Shown here: piece by piece, positions 24,916 to 33,616 of the stretch
Numbering within the stretch: the first letter of the stretch is position 1
Layout: each line of letters begins with the position of its first letter
Assembly: GCF_000144605.1 (NCBI RefSeq)
Contig: NC_014375.1
Location: forward strand, 930,001-994,000
Reading direction: 5' to 3'
Length of the DNA: 64,000 nt
Source: Brevundimonas subvibrioides ATCC 15264
GTDB taxonomy: Bacteria; Pseudomonadota; Alphaproteobacteria; Caulobacterales; Caulobacteraceae
The notes under the pieces: model-generated
Database searches by the model: none
What the model was told of the DNA's origin: nothing
What the model saw: the letters and a program-made list of their open reading frames with translations, nothing else
Position numbers and translations under genes: made by a program

Positions 24916-26436
24916 CTACACCGCTTCCAGGAACAGCCTGGTCGCCGGGTTGTCGGTCTCGTCGACATAGGGATAGCCCAGCTCGGCCAGGGCGGCGGTC
25001 AGGGCGGGCTGTTCGGCGGGCGGGACGCTGATCCCGGCCAGCACGCGGCCGACATCGTCGCCGTGGTTGCGGTAGTGGAACAGGGTCAGGGCCCAGGCGG
25101 GTTTCAGGCTGTTCAGGAAGCGCAGGAAGGCCCCCGGCCGCTCGGGGAATTCGAAACGCAGGATCCGCTCGTGCGGCAGGCCGGTGGCGCGGCCCCCGAC
25201 CATGTGGCGGACGTGCAGCTTGGCGGTCTCGTTGTCGCTCATGTCCTCGACGTCGTAGTCGCCGGACCGCAGCGCGGTGATCAGGTCGTCCTTCTCGTGC
25301 GGCCCCTGTTTCAGCGCCACGCCGACGAAGATGTGGGCGCGTCCCTCGCCCGACCAGCGGTAGTTGAACTCGGTGACCGAGCGGCCGTCCAGCGCGGACA
25401 GGAAGCGGCTGTAGACGGCGCGGTCGTCGGCCATGGCGACGGCCAGAAGGGCCTCGGTGCCCTCGCCGATCTCGGCCCGTTCGGCGATGTGGCGCAGGCG
25501 GTCGAAGTTGACGTTGGCCCCGGAGTTGACGGCGATCAGCGCGCCTTCGCCCGTATCGGGATGGGCGGCGGCCCAGGCCTTGAGGCCCGCCAGCGCCAGC
25601 GCCCCGGACGGCTCGGCCACGGCGCGGCTGTCGTCGAAGATGTCCTTGATGGCGGCGCAGATGGCGTCGTTGTCGACAGTGACGATCTCGTCCAGCAGGT
25701 CCCGGCACAGGCGGAAGGTCTCGGTGCCCGCGCGGCGCACGGCGACCCCGTCGCAGAACAGGCCGACCTGGTGCAGGGTCACGACCTCGCCTGCCGCGAT
25801 CGCGGCCTGCATGCAGGCCGCGTCGACCGGCTCGACGCCGATGACGCGGGTCCCGGGACGCAGGAATTTGACGATGGCGGCAACCCCTGCGGCCAGGCCA
25901 CCCCCGCCGATGGGCACGAAGATGGCGGCGATCGGACCCGAATGCTGGCGCATGATCTCCAGCCCGACGGTGCCCTGCCCGGCGATGACGTCGGGATCGT
26001 CGAAGGGGTGGATGAAGACCGCGCCGTCGGTTTCCGCCCGGCGGCTGGCCTCTGCGAAGGCCTCGTCGAAGGCGTCGCCATGCAGGATGACGTGGCCGCC
26101 GAGCGCGCGCACGGCCGCGACCTTGATGGGCGGGGTGGTGACCGGCATGACGATGGTGGCGGTGGTCCCGCGCTTGCGGGCCGCGAAGGCGACGCCCTGC
26201 GCATGGTTGCCGGCCGATGCGCAGATGACGCCACGCGCCAGCTGTCCGGCATCGAGGGTGGCGATCTTGTTGTAGGCCCCTCGGATCTTGAACGAGAAGA
26301 TCGGCTGCAGGTCCTCGCGCTTCTGCAGCACCGCGCGCCCGAGCCGGCGGGTCAGGCCGGGCAGGTGGTCGAGCGACGTCTGGATCGCCACGTCATAGAC
26401 GCGGGCGGTCAGGATGCGACGGAGTGTTTCTTGCAT
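24916..26436 (-). CDS. ilvA: Threonine dehydratase, biosynthetic
   Basis: A 506-residue PLP enzyme. FSFKIRGAYNK places the Schiff-base lysine at residue 50; SAGNHAQGVA and VPIGGGGLAAG are the other PLP motifs. From about residue 330 two ACT-like modules follow (TEFNYRWSGEGRAHIFVGV and ILRFEFPERPGAFLRFLNSL), the regulatory region that mediates isoleucine inhibition and valine activation. The reaction (threonine to 2-oxobutyrate) begins isoleucine synthesis. The length and double ACT region distinguish it from the shorter enzyme at 7686-8888. It is divergent from the nad operon. Confidence 0.95.
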   Translation of the reverse strand: MQETLRRILTARVYDVAIQTSLDHLPGLTRRLGRAVLQKREDLQPIFSFKIRGAYNKIATLDAGQLARGVICASAGNHAQGVAFAARKRGTTATIVMPVTTPPIKVAAVRALGGHVILHGDAFDEAFAEASRRAETDGAVFIHPFDDPDVIAGQGTVGLEIMRQHSGPIAAIFVPIGGGGLAAGVAAIVKFLRPGTRVIGVEPVDAACMQAAIAAGEVVTLHQVGLFCDGVAVRRAGTETFRLCRDLLDEIVTVDNDAICAAIKDIFDDSRAVAEPSGALALAGLKAWAAAHPDTGEGALIAVNSGANVNFDRLRHIAERAEIGEGTEALLAVAMADDRAVYSRFLSALDGRSVTEFNYRWSGEGRAHIFVGVALKQGPHEKDDLITALRSGDYDVEDMSDNETAKLHVRHMVGGRATGLPHERILRFEFPERPGAFLRFLNSLKPAWALTLFHYRNHGDDVGRVLAGISVPPAEQPALTAALAELGYPYVDETDNPATRLFLEAV

Positions 26437-26573
26437 GAAGATGACGTCTGGCGGCAGATATAGAACGAACTATCCCACAGACGCGATTTTTGCGACCGTC
26501 TTTTGCCGATCGGTCTCGATCCGGCGTCGGCCTTCGTGGCGCGCGGCGCGCGCTATTGTCTCTCGCCCTGCCC

Positions 26574-26630
26574 TTGCACGCCTCCGCCATCGGCCTATAT
26601 TGCCTCCAGTTATGCTAACTTTGAGCATAA
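26574..26630 (+). promoter_or_regulatory. Promoter and 21-bp palindromic operator of the nad operon
   Basis: TTGCAC (26574-26579), 16-bp spacer, TATATT (26596-26601). Starting 8 bp after the -10 is a 21-bp palindrome at 26610-26630: perfect 7-bp arms TTATGCT and AGCATAA around AACTTTG, covering the expected transcription start. De novo NAD genes in alphaproteobacteria are known to be controlled by NrtR/NadQ-type repressors, so this is a good candidate operator. A GGGGAGG ribosome-binding site follows at 26634-26640. Confidence 0.7.
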
Positions 26631-26646
26631 GTGTGGGGAGGCCGGT

Positions 26647-27723
26647 TTGGTCGTCAGTCTGCAGCTGGATCGCAAGATCGCCGAGGAAACCGCGCCCGTC
26701 TGGGCCAAGGTCAAGGACTTCGTCACGCCGATGGAGTGGCCGGACCAGGCGCGCCTGATCTCCGAGATCAACGCCCTGAAGAAGGAGCGCGACGCGGTCA
26801 TCCTGGCCCACAACTACATGACGCCCGAGATCTTCCACGGCGTCGGCGACTATGTCGGCGACAGCCTGGGTCTGGCCAAGGAAGCAGCCCGTTCGAGCGC
26901 GAAGGTCATCGTGCAGGCGGGCGTGCACTTCATGGCCGAGACGTCGAAGATCCTGTCGCCCGACAAGACCGTGCTGATCCCCGACCTGAAGGCGGGCTGT
27001 TCGCTGGCCGAGGCGATCACGGGGGCGGACGTGCGGCTGATCAAGCAGCGCTACCCCGGCATTCCCGTCGTCACCTATGTGAACACCACGGCCGATGTGA
27101 AGGCCGAGACCGACATCTGCTGCACCTCGGCCAATGCCGTCCAGGTGGTGGAGTGGGCGGCGAAGGAATGGGGCGTCGACAAGGTCATCCTGATCCCCGA
27201 CGAATTCCTGGCACGCAATGTGGCGGCCCAGACGACTGTCGGCATCATCGCCTGGAAGGGTCGCTGCATCGTCCACGAGCGGTTCCGCGCCGCCGACATC
27301 GAGGAGATGCGCCAGGCCTATCCGGGCGCCGAGATCCTGGCCCACCCGGAATGCCCAGAGGATGTGCTGGCAGCCGCCGACTTCGCCGGCTCGACCGCGG
27401 CCATGACCGACTACATCACCGCGAAGAAGCCGCGTCAGGTGGTGCTGATCACCGAATGCTCGATGGCAGCCAACATCAAGGGCGACGTGCCCGAGGTCGA
27501 CTTCATCGGCCCGTGCAACCTGTGCCCCTACATGAAGCGGATCACGCTGGAGAACATCCGCGACTGCCTGCGCGACATGCGCTTCGAGGTCACGGTGCCG
27601 GAAGAGATGATCGCCCCGGCGGCCCTGGCCGTGCAGCGGATGATCGACCTGCCGCCGCCGCTGGTGCCGGCCCGCTATGACATGATCAAGGCCCGGCACC
27701 ATGTGTCGGTGGAACTGATATGA
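26647..27723 (+). CDS. nadA: Quinolinate synthase A
   Basis: A 358-residue protein with a TTG start at 26647, chosen because it is 6 nt after GGGGAGG and because upstream in-frame ATGs lie before the promoter. It condenses iminoaspartate with dihydroxyacetone phosphate to quinolinate. The 4Fe-4S ligands are expected in KAGCSLAE (C118), GRCIVHERF (C207) and GPCNLCPYM (C290 or C293). AHNYMTPEI at about residue 54 is the conserved substrate-binding region. First gene of nadA-M50-nadB-nadC, each overlapping the next by 4 bp. Confidence 0.95.
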   Translation: MVVSLQLDRKIAEETAPVWAKVKDFVTPMEWPDQARLISEINALKKERDAVILAHNYMTPEIFHGVGDYVGDSLGLAKEAARSSAKVIVQAGVHFMAETSKILSPDKTVLIPDLKAGCSLAEAITGADVRLIKQRYPGIPVVTYVNTTADVKAETDICCTSANAVQVVEWAAKEWGVDKVILIPDEFLARNVAAQTTVGIIAWKGRCIVHERFRAADIEEMRQAYPGAEILAHPECPEDVLAAADFAGSTAAMTDYITAKKPRQVVLITECSMAANIKGDVPEVDFIGPCNLCPYMKRITLENIRDCLRDMRFEVTVPEEMIAPAALAVQRMIDLPPPLVPARYDMIKARHHVSVELI

Positions 27724-28565
27724 GCGACATCGGTCCCTGGGGTTCGCGCGACGGGCGCGTCACGGCACCGGCCGCGTCGCCGACGACGGCCGTGCCCGCC
27801 TCCAGCCCCGGCGCGCCGTCGATCGACAAGGGCCAGAGCCTGCCCTGGGCGATCGGATCGACGCTGTTGCTGGGTGGTTTCATCTGGCTGACGTCGGGCA
27901 GCTGGATCGTCGCGGTGGCGGCGATCTTCGGTCTGTTCGTGCACGAGTACGGCCATGTGCTGGCAATGAACCGTCTGGGGATGGGCCCGGCGAAGATCTA
28001 CATCATCCCGTTCCTGGGCGGACTGGCCCGCGGGCAGCGGAACCCGGACAGCGAATGGCACGGCGTGCTGGTATCGCTGGCGGGGCCGGCGTTCGGTCTG
28101 CTGGCCGTGCTGCCGATGGTCGGTGTGTGGCTGGTGACCGGCGACCCGGAATGGATGCTGGGTGCCTTCATCATCGCCATGATCAACCTGGTGAACCTGG
28201 CCCCCGCGCCGCCTCTCGACGGGTCCAAGGCGCTGGGCCCCGTGCTGGCGCGGATCGATCCCATGGTCGAAAAGGTGGCCCTGATCGCGGTCGGAGCCCT
28301 TGTGGTGTGGTGGGGTTTTTCGACCGGCCGCTGGATCCTCGCCGTCTTCCTCGGAATCTCCGTCTTCGGCGCGCTGCAGCGTGGGCCCTGGCGACCGGGC
28401 GAGCAGAAGCTGACCTGGCCACAGGCCGGCAAGTCGCTGGGACTGTTCCTGTTGACCGGCGCGGCCTGCGCGGCGGCCGGTCTGGGCGTGCTGCTGCCGA
28501 TCGCCGAAGGCTCTCCGACCGAGGCCCTGAACATCGCCGCCCGCTTCATCGGCTTCGACCGATGA
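27720..28565 (+). CDS. M50-family membrane metalloprotease (site-2-protease-like)
   Basis: A 281-residue integral membrane protein. The zinc site HEYGH is at 75-79 and the second motif NLAPAPPLDG lies near residue 160, matching the HExxH and NxxPxxxLDG of S2P/SpoIVFB-type proteases. About six hydrophobic segments surround them; the first 40 residues are Pro/Ala-rich and disordered. These enzymes cut substrates within the membrane. The gene overlaps nadA and nadB by 4 bp each, so it is translated as part of the NAD operon, an arrangement I do not know as standard. The substrate is unknown. Confidence 0.88.
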   Translation: MSDIGPWGSRDGRVTAPAASPTTAVPASSPGAPSIDKGQSLPWAIGSTLLLGGFIWLTSGSWIVAVAAIFGLFVHEYGHVLAMNRLGMGPAKIYIIPFLGGLARGQRNPDSEWHGVLVSLAGPAFGLLAVLPMVGVWLVTGDPEWMLGAFIIAMINLVNLAPAPPLDGSKALGPVLARIDPMVEKVALIAVGALVVWWGFSTGRWILAVFLGISVFGALQRGPWRPGEQKLTWPQAGKSLGLFLLTGAACAAAGLGVLLPIAEGSPTEALNIAARFIGFDR

Positions 28566-30073
28566 GCCGGATCGTGCACGACGGCCCGCTGATCATCGGC
28601 GGCGGCCTGGCGGGCCTGTCGGCCGCGCTGTCGGCGGCTCCGAAACCGGTTTTGGTCATCAGCCCGGCCCCCCTGCTGGAGGCCGCGTCGAGCGCCTGGG
28701 CCCAGGGCGGCGTGGCGGCGGCCCTGTCGAGGGACGATGCGCCGGCGCTCCACCTCAAGGACACCGAGGCGGCCGGGGCCGGTCTGGTCGACCATCACGC
28801 GGCCGAGGTCCTGACCGACGAGGGGCGCTCCACCGTGGAATGGCTGGCCTCGCTGGGCGCGCCGTTCGACCGGGATGCGGCGGGCGAATTCTCCGTGAGT
28901 CTCGAGGCCGCACATTCGATGGCGCGGGTGGCGCGCGTCGGCGGCGACGGGGCGGGGCGGGCGATCCTGTCGGCCCTGGTCGCCTCGGTCCGGGCCGCCG
29001 GTCACATCACGGTCTGGGAGGATGCGCGGCTGCGGTCGCTGATCCAGGACGAGACGGGCCGGGTGCGCGGCGCGGTGATCGAACATCCGGGCGGGACGCT
29101 GGTCGAGGTTCTGGCCACGGCCGTCGTTTTGGCCACCGGCGGCGCGGGCGGGCTGTTCGGGGCGACCACGACCCCGACCGCGCTGAAGGGCGAGGGCATG
29201 GCCCTGGCCTGGGCGGCGGGGGCCGAGATCCTGGATCCCGAGTTCGTGCAATTCCACCCCACGGCCATCGACGTCGGTCTGGATCCCATGCCGCTGGCGA
29301 CCGAGGCGTTGCGCGGCGACGGTGCGCGGCTGATCGATCGCGACGGGCATTTTCTGCTGGGCGAGGCGCCGGACGCGGACCTGAAGGCGCGCGACATCGT
29401 GGCGAGGGCCGTGCATGCGGCGCGGGCGGCGGGACGCGGGGCCCTGCTGGACGCGACCAAGGCCATCGGCGCGCATTTCCCGACCGAGTTCCCGGCCGTC
29501 TTCGCCGCCTGCATGAAGGCCGGCCTGGACCCGCGCGTGACCCCGATCCCGGTGGCGGCGGCGGCCCACTATCACATGGGGGGCATCGCGGCCGATCCGG
29601 ACGGCCGGACCAGTCTGCCCGGCCTGTTCGCGGTCGGCGAATGCGCCGCGACCGGGGTGCATGGCGCCAACCGTCTGGCGTCCAATTCCCTGCTGGAAGC
29701 GGCGGCTTTCGGCCGGCGGACGGGACGGCTGGCGGCGACGATGACGGCCACCACCGGGCCGGTCGTGGTCGGGGCGGTGATGGACGACCTGCCCGCCGCG
29801 GCCCTGCTGGAGATGCGCGTCGGGATGAGCGCGGACTGCGGCGTGGTGCGCGACGGTGACGGGCTGCGGCGTCAGATCGCCCTGATCGACCGGCTGGAAG
29901 CCGCGCATGGCGCCGCCCCGGCCCTGGTGGCCGCGCGGCTGATCGTCGAGGCGGCCCTGGCCCGGCACGAGAGCCGGGGCGGGCATTACCGCAGCGACTA
30001 TCCGGACACGGCCAGTGTGGCGCGGCACACCCGCTTGCGTCGCGTCGGGATCGAGGCGATGGCGGCGGCATGA
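28562..30073 (+). CDS. nadB: L-aspartate oxidase
   Basis: A 503-residue flavoprotein starting at ATG 28562. The FAD dinucleotide-binding motif is LIIGGGLAGLSAALS near the N-terminus; SAWAQGGVAAAL and the late VHGANRLASNSLLEA are strongly conserved in L-aspartate oxidases and fumarate-reductase relatives. It oxidises aspartate to iminoaspartate for NadA. The segment FHPTAID is the usual substrate region. It overlaps the protease gene upstream and nadC downstream by 4 bp each. Confidence 0.95.
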   Translation: MSRIVHDGPLIIGGGLAGLSAALSAAPKPVLVISPAPLLEAASSAWAQGGVAAALSRDDAPALHLKDTEAAGAGLVDHHAAEVLTDEGRSTVEWLASLGAPFDRDAAGEFSVSLEAAHSMARVARVGGDGAGRAILSALVASVRAAGHITVWEDARLRSLIQDETGRVRGAVIEHPGGTLVEVLATAVVLATGGAGGLFGATTTPTALKGEGMALAWAAGAEILDPEFVQFHPTAIDVGLDPMPLATEALRGDGARLIDRDGHFLLGEAPDADLKARDIVARAVHAARAAGRGALLDATKAIGAHFPTEFPAVFAACMKAGLDPRVTPIPVAAAAHYHMGGIAADPDGRTSLPGLFAVGECAATGVHGANRLASNSLLEAAAFGRRTGRLAATMTATTGPVVVGAVMDDLPAAALLEMRVGMSADCGVVRDGDGLRRQIALIDRLEAAHGAAPALVAARLIVEAALARHESRGGHYRSDYPDTASVARHTRLRRVGIEAMAAA

Positions 30074-30939
30074 TCCCGTCGCTTCCCGATGTCCTGATTC
30101 TGCCGATCGTGCGCGCCGCCCTGGCCGAGGATCTGGGGCGGGCGGGCGATGTGACGGCTGCGGCCTGCATCCCCGAGGCTGCGCGCATGCGGGCCGTGTT
30201 CGCGGCGCGCAAGCCCGGCGTGCTGGCCGGGATCGACTGCGCGCGGCTGGCGGTGCTGGAGATGGATCCGAAGGCGTCGATCGACCTGCGGATGCGCGAC
30301 GGGGACGCCTTCGAGGCCGGGGCCGTCCTGGCGGAGGTCGAGGCGGAGGCGCGGGCCTTCCTGTCGGCCGAGCGGACGGCGCTGAACCTGCTGGGTCGGC
30401 TGTGCGGGATCGCCACCCTGACGCGGGACTATGTGCAGGCCGTGGCCGGGACGGGAGCCCGGATCGCGGACACCCGCAAGACCACGCCGGGCCTGCGCGC
30501 CCTGGAGAAGCACGCGGTGCGCTGTGGCGGCGGGATCAACCACCGCTTCGGTCTGGATGGCGCCATCCTGATCAAGGACAATCACATCGCCGTCTGCGGC
30601 GGGGTCGAGGCGGCGGTCCGCGCCGCGCGGGCCCACGTCGGCCATCTGATGAAGGTCGAGGTCGAGGTGGACGGGCTGGAGCAGCTGAACGTCGCCCTGG
30701 GCATGGTCGCGGCGGGCGAGGGGCCCGACGTGGTCATGCTGGACAACTTCGACCTCGCGAGGCTGGCCGAGGCCGTGCGGCGGACGCGGGACGGTGGGCA
30801 CCGGCTGGTGCTGGAGGCCTCGGGCGGGGTCAATCTGTCGACCGTGCGCGCCATCGCCGAAACGGGCGTGGACGTGATCTCGGTGGGTGCGCTCACCCAT
30901 TCGGCATCGGTTCTGGATATCGGCCTCGACGCCGTCTGA
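30070..30939 (+). CDS. nadC: Nicotinate-nucleotide diphosphorylase (quinolinate phosphoribosyltransferase)
   Basis: A 289-residue protein that converts quinolinate and PRPP to nicotinate mononucleotide. DTRKTTPGLRALEKHAV, CGGGINHRFGL and ILIKDNHIA are the quinolinate and PRPP-binding stretches; LEASGGVNL and SVGALTHSA end the barrel. The length is typical of the family. Last gene of the operon; the next gene begins about 120 bp later. Confidence 0.96.
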   Translation: MIPSLPDVLILPIVRAALAEDLGRAGDVTAAACIPEAARMRAVFAARKPGVLAGIDCARLAVLEMDPKASIDLRMRDGDAFEAGAVLAEVEAEARAFLSAERTALNLLGRLCGIATLTRDYVQAVAGTGARIADTRKTTPGLRALEKHAVRCGGGINHRFGLDGAILIKDNHIAVCGGVEAAVRAARAHVGHLMKVEVEVDGLEQLNVALGMVAAGEGPDVVMLDNFDLARLAEAVRRTRDGGHRLVLEASGGVNLSTVRAIAETGVDVISVGALTHSASVLDIGLDAV

Positions 30940-31059
30940 CCCCGCAGCGCGCGATCGGCCCCTGGCCCTGACGCGCCGGCTGTCCGGCACCCCCGCCCCC
31001 TCCCGGAACGGAGGGTGCACCGGGGCGTTTCCCACGCGGGGCGTGATGAAGGCCAGACG

Positions 31060-31293
31060 ATGGATCGATCCAGCGAGCCCCCCGAAACCCGGGACGATAC
31101 GGTCGCGGTACCTGAGCTGTCGGTGAGCGGGCTGCCGGCGGGTTTCACCGGCCTGCCGGGCGCGAGCGATCAGGCGGAACGCGAGGTCTCGCCGGACTAC
31201 GGCACCCTCAAGGACAACCGGATGAACCGCTGGACGGTGCGGGACGACCAGGTCCCGGACGACGATCAAGCCGTGGGGGTCGAGCCCGCCTGA
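31060..31293 (+). CDS. Small hypothetical protein
   Basis: A 77-residue acidic protein from ATG 31060 (MDRSSEPPETRDD). It has no hydrophobic segment. The piece PAGFTGLPGASDQAEREV followed by DYGTLKDNRMNRWTV looks like real but unrecognised protein rather than repeat-derived sequence. The last 28 bp overlap the 3' end of the convergent cell-wall hydrolase gene, which lowers confidence. Confidence 0.42.
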   Translation: MDRSSEPPETRDDTVAVPELSVSGLPAGFTGLPGASDQAEREVSPDYGTLKDNRMNRWTVRDDQVPDDDQAVGVEPA

Positions 31294-32393
31294 TCGGTGG
31301 AGGACGCCGACAGGGGCGCGGTCTGGACCTGCGGGGCCGCGGGCACGGACTGGGCGGTCGGTGCGGGGGCCGGCCGGGTCGTCTCCGTCGGCGCAGCGGA
31401 TGCCGCCGTCAGGTTTTCCTGGGCCACCAGCGCCGTATAGGCGATCGCCTCGCCGGCCTGGCGCATCGTGGTCTGGGGGTCGATGCCCGCGTAGACGGCG
31501 CGCTGGATGTCGCCGCCGGTCGAGGGACGGGTCTGGTAGGCGAAGGCGGTGCTGGAGCCCGAACGGCCGCCGAACCGATAGAAGACGTGGCTGCCGACCT
31601 GGCTGACCCGCAGCAGGGAGTTCCTCCAGGACGGGGAGACGCCCGTCGTGTGGAAGTGTGTGGCGTTGCCGACGCTGGCGTAGACCGACCCTGACAGGGC
31701 GGCGGAGGCCACCGTGCGGGCCCGATTCCAGGCCGCGCGGTTGACCGGGGCGCGCATCGAACCGTCGCAGGTGAAGCTGAACTGGCAGCCGATCCGGCGG
31801 CCGGCCCCCTGGAAGACGACGCCGCAGACGCTGTTCGGGAAGGCGGGATGGCGGGCGCGGTTGAGTACGACCTGGGCCACGGCGCGCATGCCGTCGGCCC
31901 CTTCGCCGCGGGCCTCGTAATAGGCCGCTTGGGTCAGGCATTCGAGGTCGCGGCTGTCGTCCAGCGCGCTGCCCAGATGGAAGGGGCGGGCGGCGTCGGA
32001 CAGGGTGGTCAGGCTGGCGCGGCGGAGGTCGGAGCCGGCCCCCTGCGGACGCAGTTGTTCCAGCCGCGCGGTCAGTAGTTCGGTCTGGCGGTCGCGCTGG
32101 GCAGACCCGGCGACGGTATAGGGATCGTGGCGGCGCGCGATGGTCAGGGCGCTGGCGTCCAGCCCCCCGGCGGCGGCGGCCAGCGCTTCCTCGGTGAAGC
32201 CGGCGGAGGTGGCGCCCTCCAGCCGTTCGGCCTGGGCGCGCACGGTCGTCGCCTTGGCGACGGTCCCGCCCAGATAGGCGCAGCCGATTCCCAGCCCCAG
32301 CACGCCGCCGAACACCGCAGCTGCCGTCATGGGCCGGATACGGGCCACACGATCGGCGCGCGATATCGCACGCGTCTGCGAGGGATGGAACAA
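31266..32393 (-). CDS. SleB-type cell-wall hydrolase (Hydrolase_2), paralogue 1
   Basis: A 375-residue protein if the TTG at 32393 is used, which has an AGGA element upstream; the ATG at 32330 would give 354 residues but has no ribosome-binding site. A membrane anchor (AAAVFGGVLGLGIGCAYLGG) is near the N-terminus. The hydrolase domain spans about residues 150-285: CLTQAAYYEARGEG holds the catalytic glutamate, then AVAQVVLNRARHPAFPNSV, GCQFSFTCDG and THFHTTGVSPSW. The tail is Pro/Ala/Thr-rich. It resembles SleB/CwlJ lytic enzymes that cleave peptidoglycan. The paralogue at 38019-39233 has the same core. Confidence 0.9.
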   Translation of the reverse strand: MFHPSQTRAISRADRVARIRPMTAAAVFGGVLGLGIGCAYLGGTVAKATTVRAQAERLEGATSAGFTEEALAAAAGGLDASALTIARRHDPYTVAGSAQRDRQTELLTARLEQLRPQGAGSDLRRASLTTLSDAARPFHLGSALDDSRDLECLTQAAYYEARGEGADGMRAVAQVVLNRARHPAFPNSVCGVVFQGAGRRIGCQFSFTCDGSMRAPVNRAAWNRARTVASAALSGSVYASVGNATHFHTTGVSPSWRNSLLRVSQVGSHVFYRFGGRSGSSTAFAYQTRPSTGGDIQRAVYAGIDPQTTMRQAGEAIAYTALVAQENLTAASAAPTETTRPAPAPTAQSVPAAPQVQTAPLSASSTDQAGSTPTA

Positions 32394-32843
32394 AGGCGTC
32401 GTCCTATTCAGCAGGGCGGGAAGCTGCCCCTTGGTCGTCTGCAGAACCGGGCGACAGGGTGTGTCGCGGGCCGGTTTGCGAATCGAGGCTCGGTGAACGC
32501 GAGACCGTCGAAGAAAGCGCCTTAAGCCATCCGTTTATGGCGCCAATGTGGTTGATTCGCAAATTCGCGCTGCAGTGCAGCATTCGTCGCAGGCTTGCGC
32601 CGAATATAGAGCACGGAAACCACCACGTCATGTTCCGGACGGGGCTTTCGATGCGAAGACTGTATCCGGATGCACAGGCAGCGTCACAAAAGATTATAGG
32701 GGCGCCGATACGCACTCTGGGCGGGCCGATATACTGTAATTGATGCCTGCGACACCGGCCGTCATGCTCAGGGCGCGGGAGGATGCGGAACCTGTGCCGT
32801 ACGGCCACGTTCCGATCTCATCATCATCGACAGGACTCCAGCC
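32394..32843. other. Gene-free, less GC-rich intergenic region
   Basis: About 450 bp between the divergent SleB-1 and lipoprotein genes. The stretch 32500-32760 is clearly less GC-rich than its surroundings. A short plus-strand frame (32536-32743, MAPMWLIRKFAL) has no recognisable product. GCTGCAGTGCAGC at 32569-32581 is a small palindrome. No tRNA cloverleaf or convincing ncRNA was seen; the promoters of the two flanking genes must lie here. Confidence 0.5.
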
Positions 32844-33026
32844 ATGCGCCGCACCGCCCTTGCCACGCTCGCCCTCACCGCCCTGGCGCTCGGCGCCTGC
32901 GGACAGACCATCGAACAGCGCGCCGCGACGGGGGCCGTCGCCGGGGCCATCGTGGCCGGTCCGGTCGGGGCGGCGGTCGGCGGCGCGGCCGGTACGGCCG
33001 TCGGACAGGCGGCCAAGCCGGACTGA
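32844..33026 (+). CDS. Small glycine-zipper lipoprotein
   Basis: A 60-residue protein with lipobox LALGAC (Cys 19). The mature part is short: QTIEQRAATGAVAGAIVAG then PVGAAVGGAAGTAVGQAA, a glycine-zipper segment of the kind found in envelope lipoproteins such as OsmB/SlyB relatives. It probably sits in the outer membrane with the zipper in the bilayer. The ribosome-binding site is weak (GGACTCC). No operon partner. Confidence 0.75.
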   Translation: MRRTALATLALTALALGACGQTIEQRAATGAVAGAIVAGPVGAAVGGAAGTAVGQAAKPD

Positions 33027-33255
33027 GGGGCTGGATCGACGCGCGATCGTCCCCATATGGCGTAATCCGCGTGCGGCCCTGACGCGACGATAGACCCCAA
33101 TAACGGCCCGGATTGGCGAATACCGGGCCTGCGCGCTTGATTTCCGGCGCAGATTCGGGTTTGCCGACCGCCGGACGCCGTGGAGCCTCCCGATCGCTGC
33201 GTCCGGTTTGTCCGGACGGGCGACCCAACCCTTCGAAGGACGACCGACCGCTCGC

Positions 33256-33615
33256 ATGAGAGATCTGAAACAGACCGGCTTCAACGACCGTATCACGGCG
33301 CAGCAGGAGGCCAAGAAGGCTCTGCTGGCCAAGTTCAAGCCCAAGCCGACCGTGACCGACCCCGAGTTCGACCGACTGGCCGAGAAGCGGGCCGCGGAAA
33401 AGGAAGCGCTGCGCCTGCAGCACGAGGCCGCCAAGGCCGAGGAACGCCGGATCAAGCAGGAGCGCGAGGAAGCGCGCCTGGCCGAGCTGCGCAACAGCGA
33501 GGAAGCCATCGAGGCCGAGAAGCGGGCCGCGCGCAAGGAGCGCAAGCAGCTCACCAAGGAAGAGCAGAAGGCCGCGCGCGACGCGCGTTACGCCGCCCGC
33601 AAGGCGCGGCGGTAG
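33256..33615 (+). CDS. DUF6481-family coiled-coil protein
   Basis: A 119-residue, highly charged protein from ATG 33256. MRDLKQTGFNDRITAQQEAKKALLAKF at the N-terminus and the final ARDARYAARKARR are the DUF6481 hallmarks; the body (residues 40-110) is a long Lys/Glu/Ala-rich helix with coiled-coil character. The function of the family is unknown. It is convergent with the hybrid kinase, with stop codons 2 bp apart. Confidence 0.85.
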   Translation: MRDLKQTGFNDRITAQQEAKKALLAKFKPKPTVTDPEFDRLAEKRAAEKEALRLQHEAAKAEERRIKQEREEARLAELRNSEEAIEAEKRAARKERKQLTKEEQKAARDARYAARKARR

Positions 33616-33616
33616 G

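Noticed and set aside
32569..32581. GCTGCAGTGCAGC as a PhaR-type (polyhydroxyalkanoate regulator) site
   Set aside because: No phasin or pha gene is adjacent and a 13-bp palindrome of this kind is weak evidence on its own.
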